From the NCBI RefSeq assembly GCF_014207535.1, contig NZ_JACHGK010000008.1, positions 134,593 to 198,592 of the forward strand: DNA of 64,000 nucleotides. The letters run 5' to 3'. This stretch comes from Bacillus benzoevorans (GTDB taxonomy: Bacteria; Bacillota; Bacilli; Bacillales; Cytobacillaceae). The notes beneath the pieces are model-generated. The model ran no database searches. It was not told the DNA's origin and saw only the letters and a list, made by a program, of their open reading frames with translations. Positions 7,336 through 16,650 of the stretch are shown here, piece after piece. The translations under genes and the position numbers were made by a program. Position 1 is the stretch's first letter. Each line of letters starts with the position of its first letter.

Positions 7336-9654
7336 ATGAAAAATAAAGGTGTCTTTTGCGCTTTTTCAGCTTTACTTGGAGTGTTGGCTGTCTTTCAAAG
7401 CTTTGCTTTGCCGATTTTTCTTTTGGGACTCTTGCTTCTCTTCCTGCAAAAAAGAAAAAAGTATCACCGTAAAGAGCTGGCACTTGTTCTCCTGATATTT
7501 TTTCTCTTTTTGATCAGGGCGGAGATAGAAGAAATGAACGTGCAAACAAATCTATCAGGGAAAGAAAAAACCTTTGAGTTATCGCTCAATGAGCTTGGAA
7601 CGATAGACGGCGATAAGCTGACGCTTACAGCAGAAGAGCGCCATTTTCATGAAAAACTCGTCATGAAATACCGCATTAAATCAGAGGAAGAACACACCGC
7701 ACTCAAGAAATATTTAACCCCCGGGCTTATTTGCCGTATGCAGGGCACTCTCGAAAGGCCGCAGTCCTCTACCAATGAAAATTCCTTTAATTACAAAACC
7801 TATTTAGAAAGAAAGCACATATATTGGCTGCTGGAGCCGGAAAAATTTAATCTTGAGAATTGTCAAAGGACAAAAGGATTACTTTCTGGATTAAAAGGTA
7901 TTCGGGCGAAAGGGATTTCCTATTTAGAAGAACATTTCCCGGAGGAAGCGGTACCGCTTTCTGCTGCACTATTGTTTGGCACCAGTGAATTGATGGATGA
8001 GGATATGCTGGATTCTTTTCGGGAGCTGGGGATTGTTCATCTTATAGCGATTTCCGGGCTTCATATTACCATCCTTGTGACCATGATTTATTTTCTCCTG
8101 CTGCGCTTAGGTGTAACAAGGGAAAAAGGCATTCTCTTGCTCTTCATTTGCCTCCCCATTTATGGCATCCTAGCAGGGGCTTCTCCATCTGTGAATCGTT
8201 CGGTTTTGATGACGATGCTGCTTCTTTTTTGTTCATGGAGAAAAGACCGTCAGCGCCTCTTAGATGTCATTAGTCTGACTTTTCTCCTCTATGTTTTTGT
8301 CTTGCCCAATTCTATTTATGACGTTGGGTTCCAGCTGTCTTTTTTGGCCACATATGCCATCCTGCTCTCGGCCCCAATCATCCTCACGCGATATACACAT
8401 CCTGTTTCACTTGGGCTTGCGGTCTCCTACATATCGATGATTTGTACCGCACCGGTGCTGCTTTATTTTTTCTTTGAGTTTTCCTTTATTTCTCTTCTTG
8501 TTAATCTGCTTTACATCCCATTGTTTAATCTTGTTCTCCTCCCCTATGTTTTTTTCGGCTTCCTTTTCGATTTGCTCTTTCCCGGATTAGCTGGACATTT
8601 GCTCATGCCATTAAACAGTGTAATTATTTTTATGAATCATTTAACAGAAAAAATAGCTTCATTACCATGGAATACCTTGGTTTTAGGCAGACCGGAACCG
8701 CCTTTTCTTCTTTTATATATCTGGGGATTTCTCATGCTGTTTGTTCTTTGGGAAGCAGGTCATAAAGGGAAATGGCGCACGCTTCTTTTTCTGCTGCCTT
8801 TCCTGCTTTTTGCCTCTCAGTATGCTTATAACCATTTTTCATTAGAAGGAGAAATCACTTTTTTGGATGTCGGACAGGGGGATTGTATCTTCATCAAGCT
8901 GCCTTTCGGACGGGGGATATACTTAATTGACACCGGAGGAAATATTCCATTTGAGCAGGAACCCTGGCAGATTAGGAAAAGCCGTTATGATACCGGGAAG
9001 GATACGGTCGTTCCTTTTCTTAAAAGTAAAGGGGTTACTGTGATTGATAAGCTAATCATCACACATGGGGATCAGGATCATGCCGGCGGTGCTCCGGCTG
9101 TTTTAAAGGAAGTGAAGGTAAAGGAATTGGTCCTGCCGGATGTAAGGGAACGGAATGACTTGGTAAACAGGATGATTCAATTGGCGAAAAAACAGCAGAT
9201 CCCACTGAAATTCGTTCATGATGGAGAGCGTTGGAAAAGCGGGGATTATCTTTTTCAAATTATATCACCGGAAGCAGACAGTACTTCTGAGGGGAATGAT
9301 GGCTCCATTGTGCTTTTTGCGGAAATAGGCGGGCTGAAATGGCTTTTTACCGGGGATCTAGAAGAAGAGGGAGAAGCAAGACTAATGAGAAAATATCCGG
9401 CCCTCAAAGCAGACGTCTTGAAGGCAGGACATCATGGGAGTCATTCTTCGACATCCGAAGCATTTGTTGCGCAATTATCGCCTCATATCGCGGTGATTTC
9501 TGTCGGCAAACATAACCGCTATGGACACCCCTCCGAGGAAGTAATCGAGAGACTTTCGGAGCGGAAAATAAAAATCCTGCGTACAGATCTATCTGGGGCA
9601 ATCACCTATACATTCGAAAAAGAATTAGGAACCTTTTCTGTTCATCATCCATAG
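7336..9654 (+). CDS. comEC: Competence DNA channel ComEC/Rec2
   Basis: 772 residues from ATG 7336 (AAGGAGG seven bases upstream; the earlier in-frame TTG lies before that site). Several N-terminal membrane helices frame a DUF4131/OB-like region. The competence domain follows (LFGTSELMDEDMLDSFRELG, then HLIAISGLHITIL), and the C-terminal metallo-beta-lactamase-like domain carries LDVGQGDCIF, THGDQDHAGG and GHHGSHSS. It forms the membrane channel for single-stranded DNA, and the C-terminal domain is the proposed nuclease that degrades the other strand. Full length, no lesions. Confidence 0.95.
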   Translation: MKNKGVFCAFSALLGVLAVFQSFALPIFLLGLLLLFLQKRKKYHRKELALVLLIFFLFLIRAEIEEMNVQTNLSGKEKTFELSLNELGTIDGDKLTLTAEERHFHEKLVMKYRIKSEEEHTALKKYLTPGLICRMQGTLERPQSSTNENSFNYKTYLERKHIYWLLEPEKFNLENCQRTKGLLSGLKGIRAKGISYLEEHFPEEAVPLSAALLFGTSELMDEDMLDSFRELGIVHLIAISGLHITILVTMIYFLLLRLGVTREKGILLLFICLPIYGILAGASPSVNRSVLMTMLLLFCSWRKDRQRLLDVISLTFLLYVFVLPNSIYDVGFQLSFLATYAILLSAPIILTRYTHPVSLGLAVSYISMICTAPVLLYFFFEFSFISLLVNLLYIPLFNLVLLPYVFFGFLFDLLFPGLAGHLLMPLNSVIIFMNHLTEKIASLPWNTLVLGRPEPPFLLLYIWGFLMLFVLWEAGHKGKWRTLLFLLPFLLFASQYAYNHFSLEGEITFLDVGQGDCIFIKLPFGRGIYLIDTGGNIPFEQEPWQIRKSRYDTGKDTVVPFLKSKGVTVIDKLIITHGDQDHAGGAPAVLKEVKVKELVLPDVRERNDLVNRMIQLAKKQQIPLKFVHDGERWKSGDYLFQIISPEADSTSEGNDGSIVLFAEIGGLKWLFTGDLEEEGEARLMRKYPALKADVLKAGHHGSHSSTSEAFVAQLSPHIAVISVGKHNRYGHPSEEVIERLSERKIKILRTDLSGAITYTFEKELGTFSVHHP

Positions 9655-9717
9655 TATATTAACGTACTTAAAGATTCCGGCGCGCATAAATACATGAAAA
9701 GAAAAACGACAAATCAA

Positions 9718-9746
9718 AGAGACTGCCAAACATGGCAGTCCCTCTT
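9718..9746 (-). terminator. Terminator between convergent comEC and yqzM
   Basis: An 8-bp perfect stem, GACTGCCA (9721-9728) with TGGCAGTC (9733-9740), has a four-base loop. Flanking A/T-rich bases give a weak U-tract on both strands, so it may serve both genes. Confidence 0.6.
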
Positions 9747-9763
9747 ACATGACAATATGTAAA

Positions 9764-9898
9764 TTAAGCAGCAACAAGTTTTACGACTGTTGCAATGATA
9801 AATAATGTTGCAAAGAAACCAAATGACACAAAAAAGCCTACCCCTGAGTCTACAGCATCATTTCTGTTACATTGAACATCATGTTCGAATTGGTTCAT
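9764..9898 (-). CDS. yqzM: YqzM, 44-residue membrane protein
   Basis: Reading the minus strand from ATG at 9898 gives a 44-residue protein starting MNQFEHDVQCNRNDAVDSG. One transmembrane helix (about residues 18-42, GFFVSFGFFATLFIIATVV) follows. The RNDAVDSGVGF...FFATLFIIATVVK pattern and the site between comEC and holA identify YqzM. GGAGGGG lies seven bases before the start. The function is unknown. The minus strand upstream contains a TATACT that could be a -10 element. Confidence 0.9.
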   Translation of the reverse strand: MNQFEHDVQCNRNDAVDSGVGFFVSFGFFATLFIIATVVKLVAA

Positions 9899-10093
9899 AG
9901 CATTCCCCTCCTAGCATTCTAATCATAGTATAAGCGATTACAAAAAAAAAATCTACCACTCCTTTAAAGCCTTTTCATGGTTGACAATAGTTGTCATTAA
10001 TACTTGACCGGATGGAGGTCAAAATAGTAATACCGCTTTACCGTCACCATCTAATTTCCTAGGGCTTAGCTGGATGACGTTCAATATAGATTG

Positions 10094-10124
10094 GGAATTG
10101 GCATTCTTAGGGAGTGCCAATTCC
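10094..10124. other. Perfect 10-bp inverted repeat in the yqzM-holA gap
   Basis: GGAATTGGCA (10094-10103) and TGCCAATTCC (10115-10124) form a perfect stem with an 11-base loop, but only TT follows, so it is a poor terminator. The roughly 300 bases between yqzM and holA otherwise hold the yqzM leader, this repeat and a likely holA promoter; no further gene is seen. Confidence 0.5.
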
Positions 10125-10134
10125 TTGTACATAC

Positions 10135-10163
10135 TTGTCAAATCTCCTTCGCTTCATTACCAT
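10135..10163 (+). promoter_or_regulatory. Likely sigma-A promoter of holA
   Basis: TTGTCA, a 17-base spacer and TACCAT (5/6 and 4/6 matches to consensus) end about 43 bases before the holA start. Confidence 0.45.
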
Positions 10164-10206
10164 TAAGGATAAAGAAAAGAAATAAGGTTTGTCTGGAGCG
10201 AAAACA

Positions 10207-11223
10207 ATGATTGCGCAAATTTGGAAACAAATCAAAAGAAATGAAATCCTGCCGCTTTATTTATTATATGGAAAAGAAACATTTCTTATTAACGAAACGA
10301 AGCAGCTGTTAACCCAGCAGGTGTTAAAGGAAGAAGATGCTGAATTTAATTTATCATCCTATGATTTAAATGAAACTCCAATTGAAACCGCACTTGAGGA
10401 TGCAGAAACATTGCCGTTTTTAGGTGAGAAAAAACTGCTATTTTTACATCATCCGTTTTTTCTAACAGCAGAGAAAACAAAAGAAAAGGTCGAACATAAT
10501 CTATCCAGGCTGGAGGCTTACCTTAAAGAGCCGGCACCCTATACGGTTATGGTTTTTATTGCGCCATATGAAAAATTGGATGAACGGAAAAAACTAACAA
10601 AAGAATTAAAGAAAAAAGCGGCTGTATTTGAGGCAAAGAAATTAAATGAGGCAGAGTTGAAAAATTGGATTCGTTCAAGAGCCGAATTTAATGGCGTTGC
10701 GATCGAACCGGCAGCGGTTGATTTAATGCTCACTCTCGCTGGAACGAATTTATTTATGCTCACCAGCGAAGTGGATAAGCTTGCTCTTTATACAGGCAGG
10801 GGATTAACGATCGATGCCCAAACAGTAGAAAAATTGGTTTCCCGGTCGCTGGAGCAAAATATTTTTGCTCTCGTTGATAAGATAGTCGGCCGTAAAATCG
10901 ATGAGGCATTAAGGATTTATTATGATTTATTGAAATTAAACGAAGAGCCGATTAAGATCCTGTCCGTCATTACCGGACAATTCCGCTTGATTTACCAGGT
11001 GAAGGAGCTATCACGGCGCGGATACGGACAGCAGCAAATCGCCGGCTATTTAAAGGTGCATCCGTTCCGGATCAAGCTTGCTGCAGGGCAGGCGCAGAAA
11101 TTTAGTGACACAGAATTGACACATATTATGAAGGAGTTAGCTGAAGCCGATCTCAAAATGAAAACGGGTCAGATGAATAAGGAATTATTAATTGAGTTAT
11201 TTTTGTTAAAACTAAATCAATAA
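10207..11223 (+). CDS. holA: DNA polymerase III delta subunit
   Basis: 338 residues. The N-terminal block IWKQIKRNEILPLYLLYGKETFLINE is the conserved clamp-loader delta start. The body fits delta (N-terminal AAA-like domain that opens the beta clamp, C-terminal collar region). It is homologous to B. subtilis YqeN. ATG 10207 has GGAG eight bases upstream and aligns with the conserved start; the upstream in-frame TTG does not. It lies convergent to rpsT with a shared terminator. Confidence 0.92.
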   Translation: MIAQIWKQIKRNEILPLYLLYGKETFLINETKQLLTQQVLKEEDAEFNLSSYDLNETPIETALEDAETLPFLGEKKLLFLHHPFFLTAEKTKEKVEHNLSRLEAYLKEPAPYTVMVFIAPYEKLDERKKLTKELKKKAAVFEAKKLNEAELKNWIRSRAEFNGVAIEPAAVDLMLTLAGTNLFMLTSEVDKLALYTGRGLTIDAQTVEKLVSRSLEQNIFALVDKIVGRKIDEALRIYYDLLKLNEEPIKILSVITGQFRLIYQVKELSRRGYGQQQIAGYLKVHPFRIKLAAGQAQKFSDTELTHIMKELAEADLKMKTGQMNKELLIELFLLKLNQ

Positions 11224-11231
11224 AGATAAAT

Positions 11232-11268
11232 AAAAAGACTGTCTGAAAGATTCAGGCAGTCTTTTTAT
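11232..11268. terminator. Bidirectional terminator between holA and rpsT
   Basis: A 16-bp stem (11232-11247 with 11251-11266; one G-U pair) has A5 on the left and T5 on the right, so it can end transcription on both strands. Confidence 0.9.
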
Positions 11269-11272
11269 TGTA

Positions 11273-11539
11273 TTACGCGTTTAATGCGTTCATTTTTTTC
11301 ATTAAACGGGACTTTTTACGGGCAGCAGCATTTTTATGGATAAGACCTTTAGAAGCAGCTTTGTCCAGCTTGCTAGCAGCTTCTGCGAAAGAGTTTGTAG
11401 CAGCTTCAGCATCGTTAAGAACGATAGCAGCTTCAACTTTCTTTACAGATGTACGCATTGCAGATTTAGTCATAGTGTTCTGTGCATTTTTATCCGCGTT
11501 AATTCTAACACGTTTAATAGCTGATTTAATATTTGGCAT
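11273..11539 (-). CDS. rpsT: 30S ribosomal protein S20
   Basis: 88 residues, lysine- and alanine-rich, starting MPNIKSAIKRVRINADKNAQN and ending in the basic AAARKKSRLMKK region, as in S20. It binds 16S rRNA early in 30S assembly. ATG 11539 has AGGAGGT eight bases upstream; the GTG at 11548 overlaps that site and is rejected. It is monocistronic between terminators, divergent from gpr. Confidence 0.97.
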   Translation of the reverse strand: MPNIKSAIKRVRINADKNAQNTMTKSAMRTSVKKVEAAIVLNDAEAATNSFAEAASKLDKAASKGLIHKNAAARKKSRLMKKMNALNA

Positions 11540-11773
11540 TCCATTCACCTCCTAAAAAAAACATCGAGACTATATGAACTCGACTTTACATTCATCAATA
11601 TCGTTAGTTAACAACAAATGATATTTTATCAAAGGAAAATCAATTATGCAAGATCTTCTGTTGAATTTAGAGAGGAATGGAGATGGTTTCCTGATCATTG
11701 TGAATGAATTATCCTCATTACGGAAAAAATGGAAGGTATACGTATGAAAAAAATGAGCAGGGGGATTTCAAAT

Positions 11774-12895
11774 ATGAAGGATTCGCTCGATTTAAGCCAA
11801 TATGCTGTCAGAACCGACCTCGCCATTGAAGCGCGTGAAATGGTGCTTGAAAAAGAGACACATGTCGGGAAAGAGAAAAATGTTTCACAAATTGAAGGAG
11901 TCATTATAAAGGAAAAAGAAGAGGATGATATCAAAGTTTCCTTTGTTGAGGTAACGAAAGAAGGGGAAAAAACGATTGGGAAAAAACAAGGGAAATATTT
12001 GACGCTTGAAGTGATCGGGATCAGACAGGGAGATTCAGAATTGCAAATGAAAGTAGAAAATGCATTTGCCAAGGAATTTTCCCATTTCATCGAGCAATGC
12101 GGGATCCAAAAGGATGCCTCTTGTTTAATCGTGGGCTTAGGAAACTGGAATGTGACACCGGACGCTCTTGGGCCGCAGGTTTGTGAGAATGTCTTAGTTA
12201 CAAGACATCTGTACGAGCTGCAGCCTGAAAGTGTGGAAGAAGGATATCGTCCTGTCAGTGCCTTATCACCGGGAGTCATGGGTCTGACCGGAATTGAAAC
12301 AAGCGATATTATCATGGGCGTGATTGAAAAAACGAAGCCGGATTTTGTCATTGCTATCGATGCTCTCGCAGCACGTTCGATTGAAAGAGTGAATTCTACC
12401 ATTCAAATTTCAGATACAGGGATTCATCCCGGTTCAGGTGTAGGAAATAAGCGTAAGGAGTTAAGTAAAGAGACACTCGGAATTCCGGTGATCGCGATCG
12501 GGGTGCCCACTGTTGTCGACGCCGTTTCGATTACAAGCGATACTATTGATTATATTTTGAAACATTTTGGAAAAGAACTGCGTGAAGGAAACCGTCCTTC
12601 CCGTTCATTGGCACCGGCAGGAATGACATTTGGCAAACGCAAAAAGCTGACGGAGGAGGATTTACCTGAGGAGCATCACCGCAATACCTTCTTGGGAATG
12701 GTGGGAACCCTTTCAGAGGATGAAAAAAGAAAGCTGATTTATGAAGTGCTGGCACCGCTTGGACATAACCTGATGGTGACGCCGAAGGAAGTAGATGTCT
12801 TTATCGAAGACATGGCCAATCTCCTCGCTAACGGCTTAAATGCGAGTCTGCACGAGAAGGTGAACCAGGATAATACAGGATTTTATACCAGATAG
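11774..12895 (+). CDS. gpr: Germination (spore) protease GPR
   Basis: 373 residues from ATG 11774. GPR degrades small acid-soluble spore proteins during germination and is stored as a zymogen that cleaves off its own N-terminal propeptide. [20 protein letters not shown] aligns with the known propeptide and cleavage region of the B. megaterium enzyme. Family A25 blocks such as [15 protein letters not shown] and the [11 protein letters not shown] region are present. Two upstream in-frame ATGs (11729, 11744) are possible; 11774 fits homologues and has AGGGGG nine bases upstream. A forespore sigma promoter is expected but was not clearly found. Confidence 0.95.
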   Translation: MKDSLDLSQYAVRTDLAIEAREMVLEKETHVGKEKNVSQIEGVIIKEKEEDDIKVSFVEVTKEGEKTIGKKQGKYLTLEVIGIRQGDSELQMKVENAFAKEFSHFIEQCGIQKDASCLIVGLGNWNVTPDALGPQVCENVLVTRHLYELQPESVEEGYRPVSALSPGVMGLTGIETSDIIMGVIEKTKPDFVIAIDALAARSIERVNSTIQISDTGIHPGSGVGNKRKELSKETLGIPVIAIGVPTVVDAVSITSDTIDYILKHFGKELREGNRPSRSLAPAGMTFGKRKKLTEEDLPEEHHRNTFLGMVGTLSEDEKRKLIYEVLAPLGHNLMVTPKEVDVFIEDMANLLANGLNASLHEKVNQDNTGFYTR

Positions 12896-12980
12896 CAAGC
12901 CTTCTTTCGCTTTTTTTTATGTTCTATCTTTTCTAGCAATTACATATTAATTAGTAGAATTGCTTAGAAGAGGTGGGATA

Positions 12981-14186
12981 ATGAAATCGCAAAAATTCGA
13001 CCGTGTCATGATCGCAGTCAAAGGGACAAGCATTGTGAAAGCAGTTATTGGCTTTATCCTGTTTCTTTTGCTTATTTTTTCAGTCAGCGGTTTATTAACA
13101 TCGTTAAATCCGCAGTATAGACCGGCTTCCAATTCAGTAAATTCGGCAGCGTCAAATATAACAGGAGAGATGCTTTATCACCTAATGGGCTGGGAAAATC
13201 ATTACTTTTTAGATGGGCTGCCAGCGGAAGCTTTAACGCCTAAACTTTCGGCTTATTTATTTAAGCTGACTACAAATATTAATCTTGATGACCCAAGGAG
13301 TTTACTCGGAAGAGAATTGCCGGCATTTTCCTTGTTTGACACAGAGATTTTAGTCGCGGGGGAAGGAACAAATTATACCAATATGCCAATTGAATCCGCA
13401 CCTCCAATGGAGATTTTACATGCCGAACAGGAAGCGGCCTTGCAGAATATTGAAGGGCTGGAAAGCGGGTCTGGCACTGAATCACCAGAATCGCCGCCTA
13501 ATTCTACAGGTGATCGGAAAGTAGTGTATGTCTATTTTACCCATAATCGTGAATCATTTCTCCCGTATTTAGAAGGGGTAACAAACCCCAATCTTGCTTT
13601 TCATTCGCAATTAAATGTGACGCGAATTGGCGATAAACTGAAAGAGGAATTGGAAAAACGCGGAATCGGAACCGTGGTAGATAAAACCGATGTACAAGCA
13701 AATCTGTCAAAAAAAGGCTGGTCCTATGTCCAGTCCTATCAGGAATCTAGGGAGATTGTCGAGGCAGCGGTTTCAGGCGACCGCGATTTAACCTATTTAA
13801 TCGATATTCATCGGGATTCACGGCGAAAACAACATACTTCAATCATGATCAATGGCAAGTCTTACGCGAAATTGGCCTTTATTGTTGGCGGTGAACATGC
13901 AAATTATGAAAAGAATCTTGCTTTTGCCAATCAATTACATGACCTGCTGCAGCAAAAATACAATGGATTAAGCCGGGGAACGTTTACAAAGGCCGGTGCA
14001 GGGACAAATGGCAAGTTTAATCAGGATTTATCCGAACATGCCATTCTTGTCGAGTTTGGCGGAGTGGATAACACCTTTGAAGAATTAAATCGATCAGCAG
14101 AAGCATTGGCAGACGTGGTAAGTGAATATTACTGGCAGGCCGAGAAGGTAAATCAGCCTGTTTCCGAACCGGGTCAGGAAAGTTAG
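12981..14186 (+). CDS. spoIIP: Stage II sporulation protein P, cell-wall hydrolase
   Basis: 401 residues. An N-terminal membrane anchor (about 20-38) leads to an extracytoplasmic amidase/endopeptidase domain with YVYFTHNRESFLPYL, DIHRDSRR and ILVEFGGVDNT, where the His and Glu residues bind the catalytic zinc. With SpoIID and SpoIIM it drives membrane migration during engulfment. ATG 12981 has AGAGGTGGG just upstream. gpr-spoIIP order matches B. subtilis. Confidence 0.95.
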   Translation: MKSQKFDRVMIAVKGTSIVKAVIGFILFLLLIFSVSGLLTSLNPQYRPASNSVNSAASNITGEMLYHLMGWENHYFLDGLPAEALTPKLSAYLFKLTTNINLDDPRSLLGRELPAFSLFDTEILVAGEGTNYTNMPIESAPPMEILHAEQEAALQNIEGLESGSGTESPESPPNSTGDRKVVYVYFTHNRESFLPYLEGVTNPNLAFHSQLNVTRIGDKLKEELEKRGIGTVVDKTDVQANLSKKGWSYVQSYQESREIVEAAVSGDRDLTYLIDIHRDSRRKQHTSIMINGKSYAKLAFIVGGEHANYEKNLAFANQLHDLLQQKYNGLSRGTFTKAGAGTNGKFNQDLSEHAILVEFGGVDNTFEELNRSAEALADVVSEYYWQAEKVNQPVSEPGQES

Positions 14187-14204
14187 AAAAGAAGGTGTTT
14201 GTGA

Positions 14205-14549
14205 TTGAAGCGTTTTATGGCAAAAGCAATTTTAATTGCAAGTGCAATGTTTATCTCTGTATTATTCGGGATGCAGCAGGCAAATGAAGGGATTCATAAA
14301 ATGAAGGGCTATGACGATCAAGGTTTAAAAGGGGCACTCACACTTCAGGAGGATGGCGGAGAAATAGAAGCGTCCATCCTCGGAAATGAAGTCTCAAGTC
14401 ATGATCTTGAAAAGAAAAAAGAAGAGCTGGAGGAACTGAAGGCTTATAATTTCTTCTCCTCGTTAGGGAAAAAAATAGCAGAAATTGTTTCCGGCACGAC
14501 AGAAAATATGATTGATTATTTCGTCAGTCTTATTCAGGACCATGTATAA
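14205..14549 (+). CDS. yqxA: YqxA family protein (DUF3679-like)
   Basis: 114 residues. An N-terminal hydrophobic segment (about 5-23) suggests a membrane anchor. A polar, E/K-rich stretch (EKKKEELEELKAY) that may form a short coiled coil follows, then an amphipathic C-terminus. Start TTG 14205 has GAAGGTG seven bases upstream. It follows spoIIP by 18 bases and is probably co-transcribed. Function unknown; identified by position and by N- and C-terminal patterns. Confidence 0.85.
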   Translation: MKRFMAKAILIASAMFISVLFGMQQANEGIHKMKGYDDQGLKGALTLQEDGGEIEASILGNEVSSHDLEKKKEELEELKAYNFFSSLGKKIAEIVSGTTENMIDYFVSLIQDHV

Positions 14550-14623
14550 AAAGGCGGGCATTTGTTCCTTTTGCACTCGAACCTTTATGAAATGTAAAGG
14601 GCATGGCGTATAAAAATGAATTA

Positions 14624-14652
14624 TTGAATCTTCACAATCCTGCTGATATAAT
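14624..14652 (+). promoter_or_regulatory. Sigma-A promoter of lepA
   Basis: TTGAAT, a 17-base spacer and a perfect TATAAT end about 40 bases before the lepA start. Confidence 0.75.
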
Positions 14653-14693
14653 CAAAACTAGTGTACATGTGGATGTTAGTAGGAGTGAACGTT

Positions 14694-16532
14694 ATGGATA
14701 GAGAAGCAAGACTAAAAAGGCAGGAAAAAATCCGCAATTTTTCCATCATTGCTCATATCGACCATGGAAAATCGACATTAGCTGATCGGATTTTAGAAAA
14801 AACGAAGGCATTGACTAAACGAGAAATGAAGGAGCAACTTCTCGATTCGATGGATTTGGAAAGAGAAAGAGGCATTACGATTAAATTAAATGCCGTACAA
14901 TTAAAGCATCAGGCTAAAGATGGAGAGACCTATATTTTCCACCTGATCGACACTCCGGGACACGTGGATTTTACCTATGAGGTATCGCGCTCTCTTGCAG
15001 CTTGTGAAGGGGCTGTCCTCGTTGTCGATGCAGCGCAGGGAATTGAAGCCCAAACGCTGGCGAATGTGTATTTAGCGCTGGATAATGATTTGGAAATCGT
15101 TCCGGTTATAAATAAAATTGATTTGCCAAGTGCAGAGCCTGAACGTGTCAGACAGGAAATTGAGGACGTGATCGGATTAGACGCTTCTGAAGCTGTACTT
15201 GCTTCGGCAAAGGCGGGTATCGGAATCGAAGAGATTCTTGAACAAATTGTCGAGAAAGTGCCTGCACCGTCCGGTGATCCGGATGCTCCGTTAAAGGCGC
15301 TTATTTTTGATTCTATTTACGATGCATACCGCGGCGTAGTCGTTTCGATTAGGGTTGTCGATGGTACGGTTAAAGTCGGAGACAAAATCCGCTTTATGGC
15401 AACCGGAAAAGAGTTTGAAGTAACGGAAGTCGGTGTTCATAATCCGAAACCGCTGGCGGTTGATGAATTAACAGTCGGCGACGTAGGTTATTTATCGGCT
15501 TCGATTAAACACGTTGGTGATACCCGTGTCGGGGATACGATTACCAATGCGAAAAATGGTGCGGCAGAACCGCTGCCGGGTTACCGTCGTTTAAATCCGA
15601 TGGTCTATTGCGGGTTGTATCCGATTGACAGTGCTAAATTTAATGACCTGCGTGATGCCTTAGAAAAGCTTGAATTAAATGACTCCGCACTGCAATTTGA
15701 ACCGGAAACTTCGCAGGCATTAGGCTTTGGATTCCGCTGCGGATTTCTCGGTCTGCTTCATATGGAAATCATTCAGGAGCGGATTGAACGTGAATTCAAT
15801 ATTGATTTGATCACAACAGCGCCAAGTGTTATTTATGAAGTAACCCTGACAGATGGAGAAATGATAAAGGTAGATAACCCATCCAACATGCCGGATCCGC
15901 AAAAAATTGAAAAAATTGAAGAACCTTATGTCAAAGCAACAATGATGTCTCCCAATGATTACGTTGGCGCCATTATGGAGATTTGCCAGAATAAACGCGG
16001 GAATTTCGTTAATATGGAGTACCTGGACGAAAAACGGGTAAGTATTATCTATGAAATTCCGCTTTCGGAAATTGTTTATGACTTCTTTGATCAATTGAAA
16101 TCAAGTACAAAAGGATATGCCTCCTTTGATTATGAGTTGATCGGCTATAAACCATCGAAGCTGGTGAAAATGGATATTCTCTTAAATGCTGAAACAGTTG
16201 ATGCACTAAGCTTTATCGTGCACAGGGATTTTGCCTATGAACGCGGAAAAGTGATTGTCGAGAAACTAAAAGAGCTGATTCCACGCCAGCAGTTTGAAGT
16301 TCCTGTGCAAGCGGCGATTGGACAAAAAATTGTCGCAAGGTCTACCATTAAAGCGATGCGCAAAAACGTATTGGCTAAATGTTACGGCGGTGATATTTCC
16401 CGGAAACGTAAGCTTTTAGAGAAGCAAAAAGAAGGGAAAAAGCGCATGAAGCAGGTAGGTTCTGTAGAAGTGCCGCAGGAAGCGTTTATGGCTGTGCTGA
16501 AAATGGATGACAGCAGTAACACAAAGAAATAA
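14694..16532 (+). CDS. lepA: Elongation factor 4 (LepA)
   Basis: 612 residues, the same length as B. subtilis LepA. The GTPase domain carries AHIDHGKST (G1), RERGITI (G2), DTPGH (G3) and NKIDLP (G4). Domains related to EF-G II, III and V follow, then the LepA-specific C-terminal domain ([22 protein letters not shown]). It binds ribosomes and affects initiation and back-translocation. ATG 14694 has TAGGAG eight bases upstream; upstream in-frame ATGs are rejected on length and spacing. Confidence 0.97.
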   Translation: MDREARLKRQEKIRNFSIIAHIDHGKSTLADRILEKTKALTKREMKEQLLDSMDLERERGITIKLNAVQLKHQAKDGETYIFHLIDTPGHVDFTYEVSRSLAACEGAVLVVDAAQGIEAQTLANVYLALDNDLEIVPVINKIDLPSAEPERVRQEIEDVIGLDASEAVLASAKAGIGIEEILEQIVEKVPAPSGDPDAPLKALIFDSIYDAYRGVVVSIRVVDGTVKVGDKIRFMATGKEFEVTEVGVHNPKPLAVDELTVGDVGYLSASIKHVGDTRVGDTITNAKNGAAEPLPGYRRLNPMVYCGLYPIDSAKFNDLRDALEKLELNDSALQFEPETSQALGFGFRCGFLGLLHMEIIQERIEREFNIDLITTAPSVIYEVTLTDGEMIKVDNPSNMPDPQKIEKIEEPYVKATMMSPNDYVGAIMEICQNKRGNFVNMEYLDEKRVSIIYEIPLSEIVYDFFDQLKSSTKGYASFDYELIGYKPSKLVKMDILLNAETVDALSFIVHRDFAYERGKVIVEKLKELIPRQQFEVPVQAAIGQKIVARSTIKAMRKNVLAKCYGGDISRKRKLLEKQKEGKKRMKQVGSVEVPQEAFMAVLKMDDSSNTKK

Positions 16533-16575
16533 TTTTTATCGATAATGGGTTACCAAACTAGATGATTATAGATAA

Positions 16576-16628
16576 AAAAAGAGGTTGGCTGCTTTGTTTT
16601 CCAATAAAGCGGACTAAGCCTCTTTTTC
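16576..16628 (+). terminator. Terminator after lepA
   Basis: AAAAAGAGG (16576-16584) pairs with CCTCTTTTT (16619-16627), with an imperfect inner stem, ending in a U-run. Confidence 0.75.
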
Positions 16629-16650
16629 CTATTGTAAGGAGATAAAGACC

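Noticed and set aside
11268..11555. 95-residue frame on the plus strand
   Set aside because: Exact antisense of rpsT.
11695..12402. 235-residue frame on the minus strand
   Set aside because: Antisense to gpr; serine/isoleucine-rich shadow composition and no domain.
15720..16094. 124-residue minus-strand frame
   Set aside because: Antisense to the conserved core of lepA; no ribosome site.
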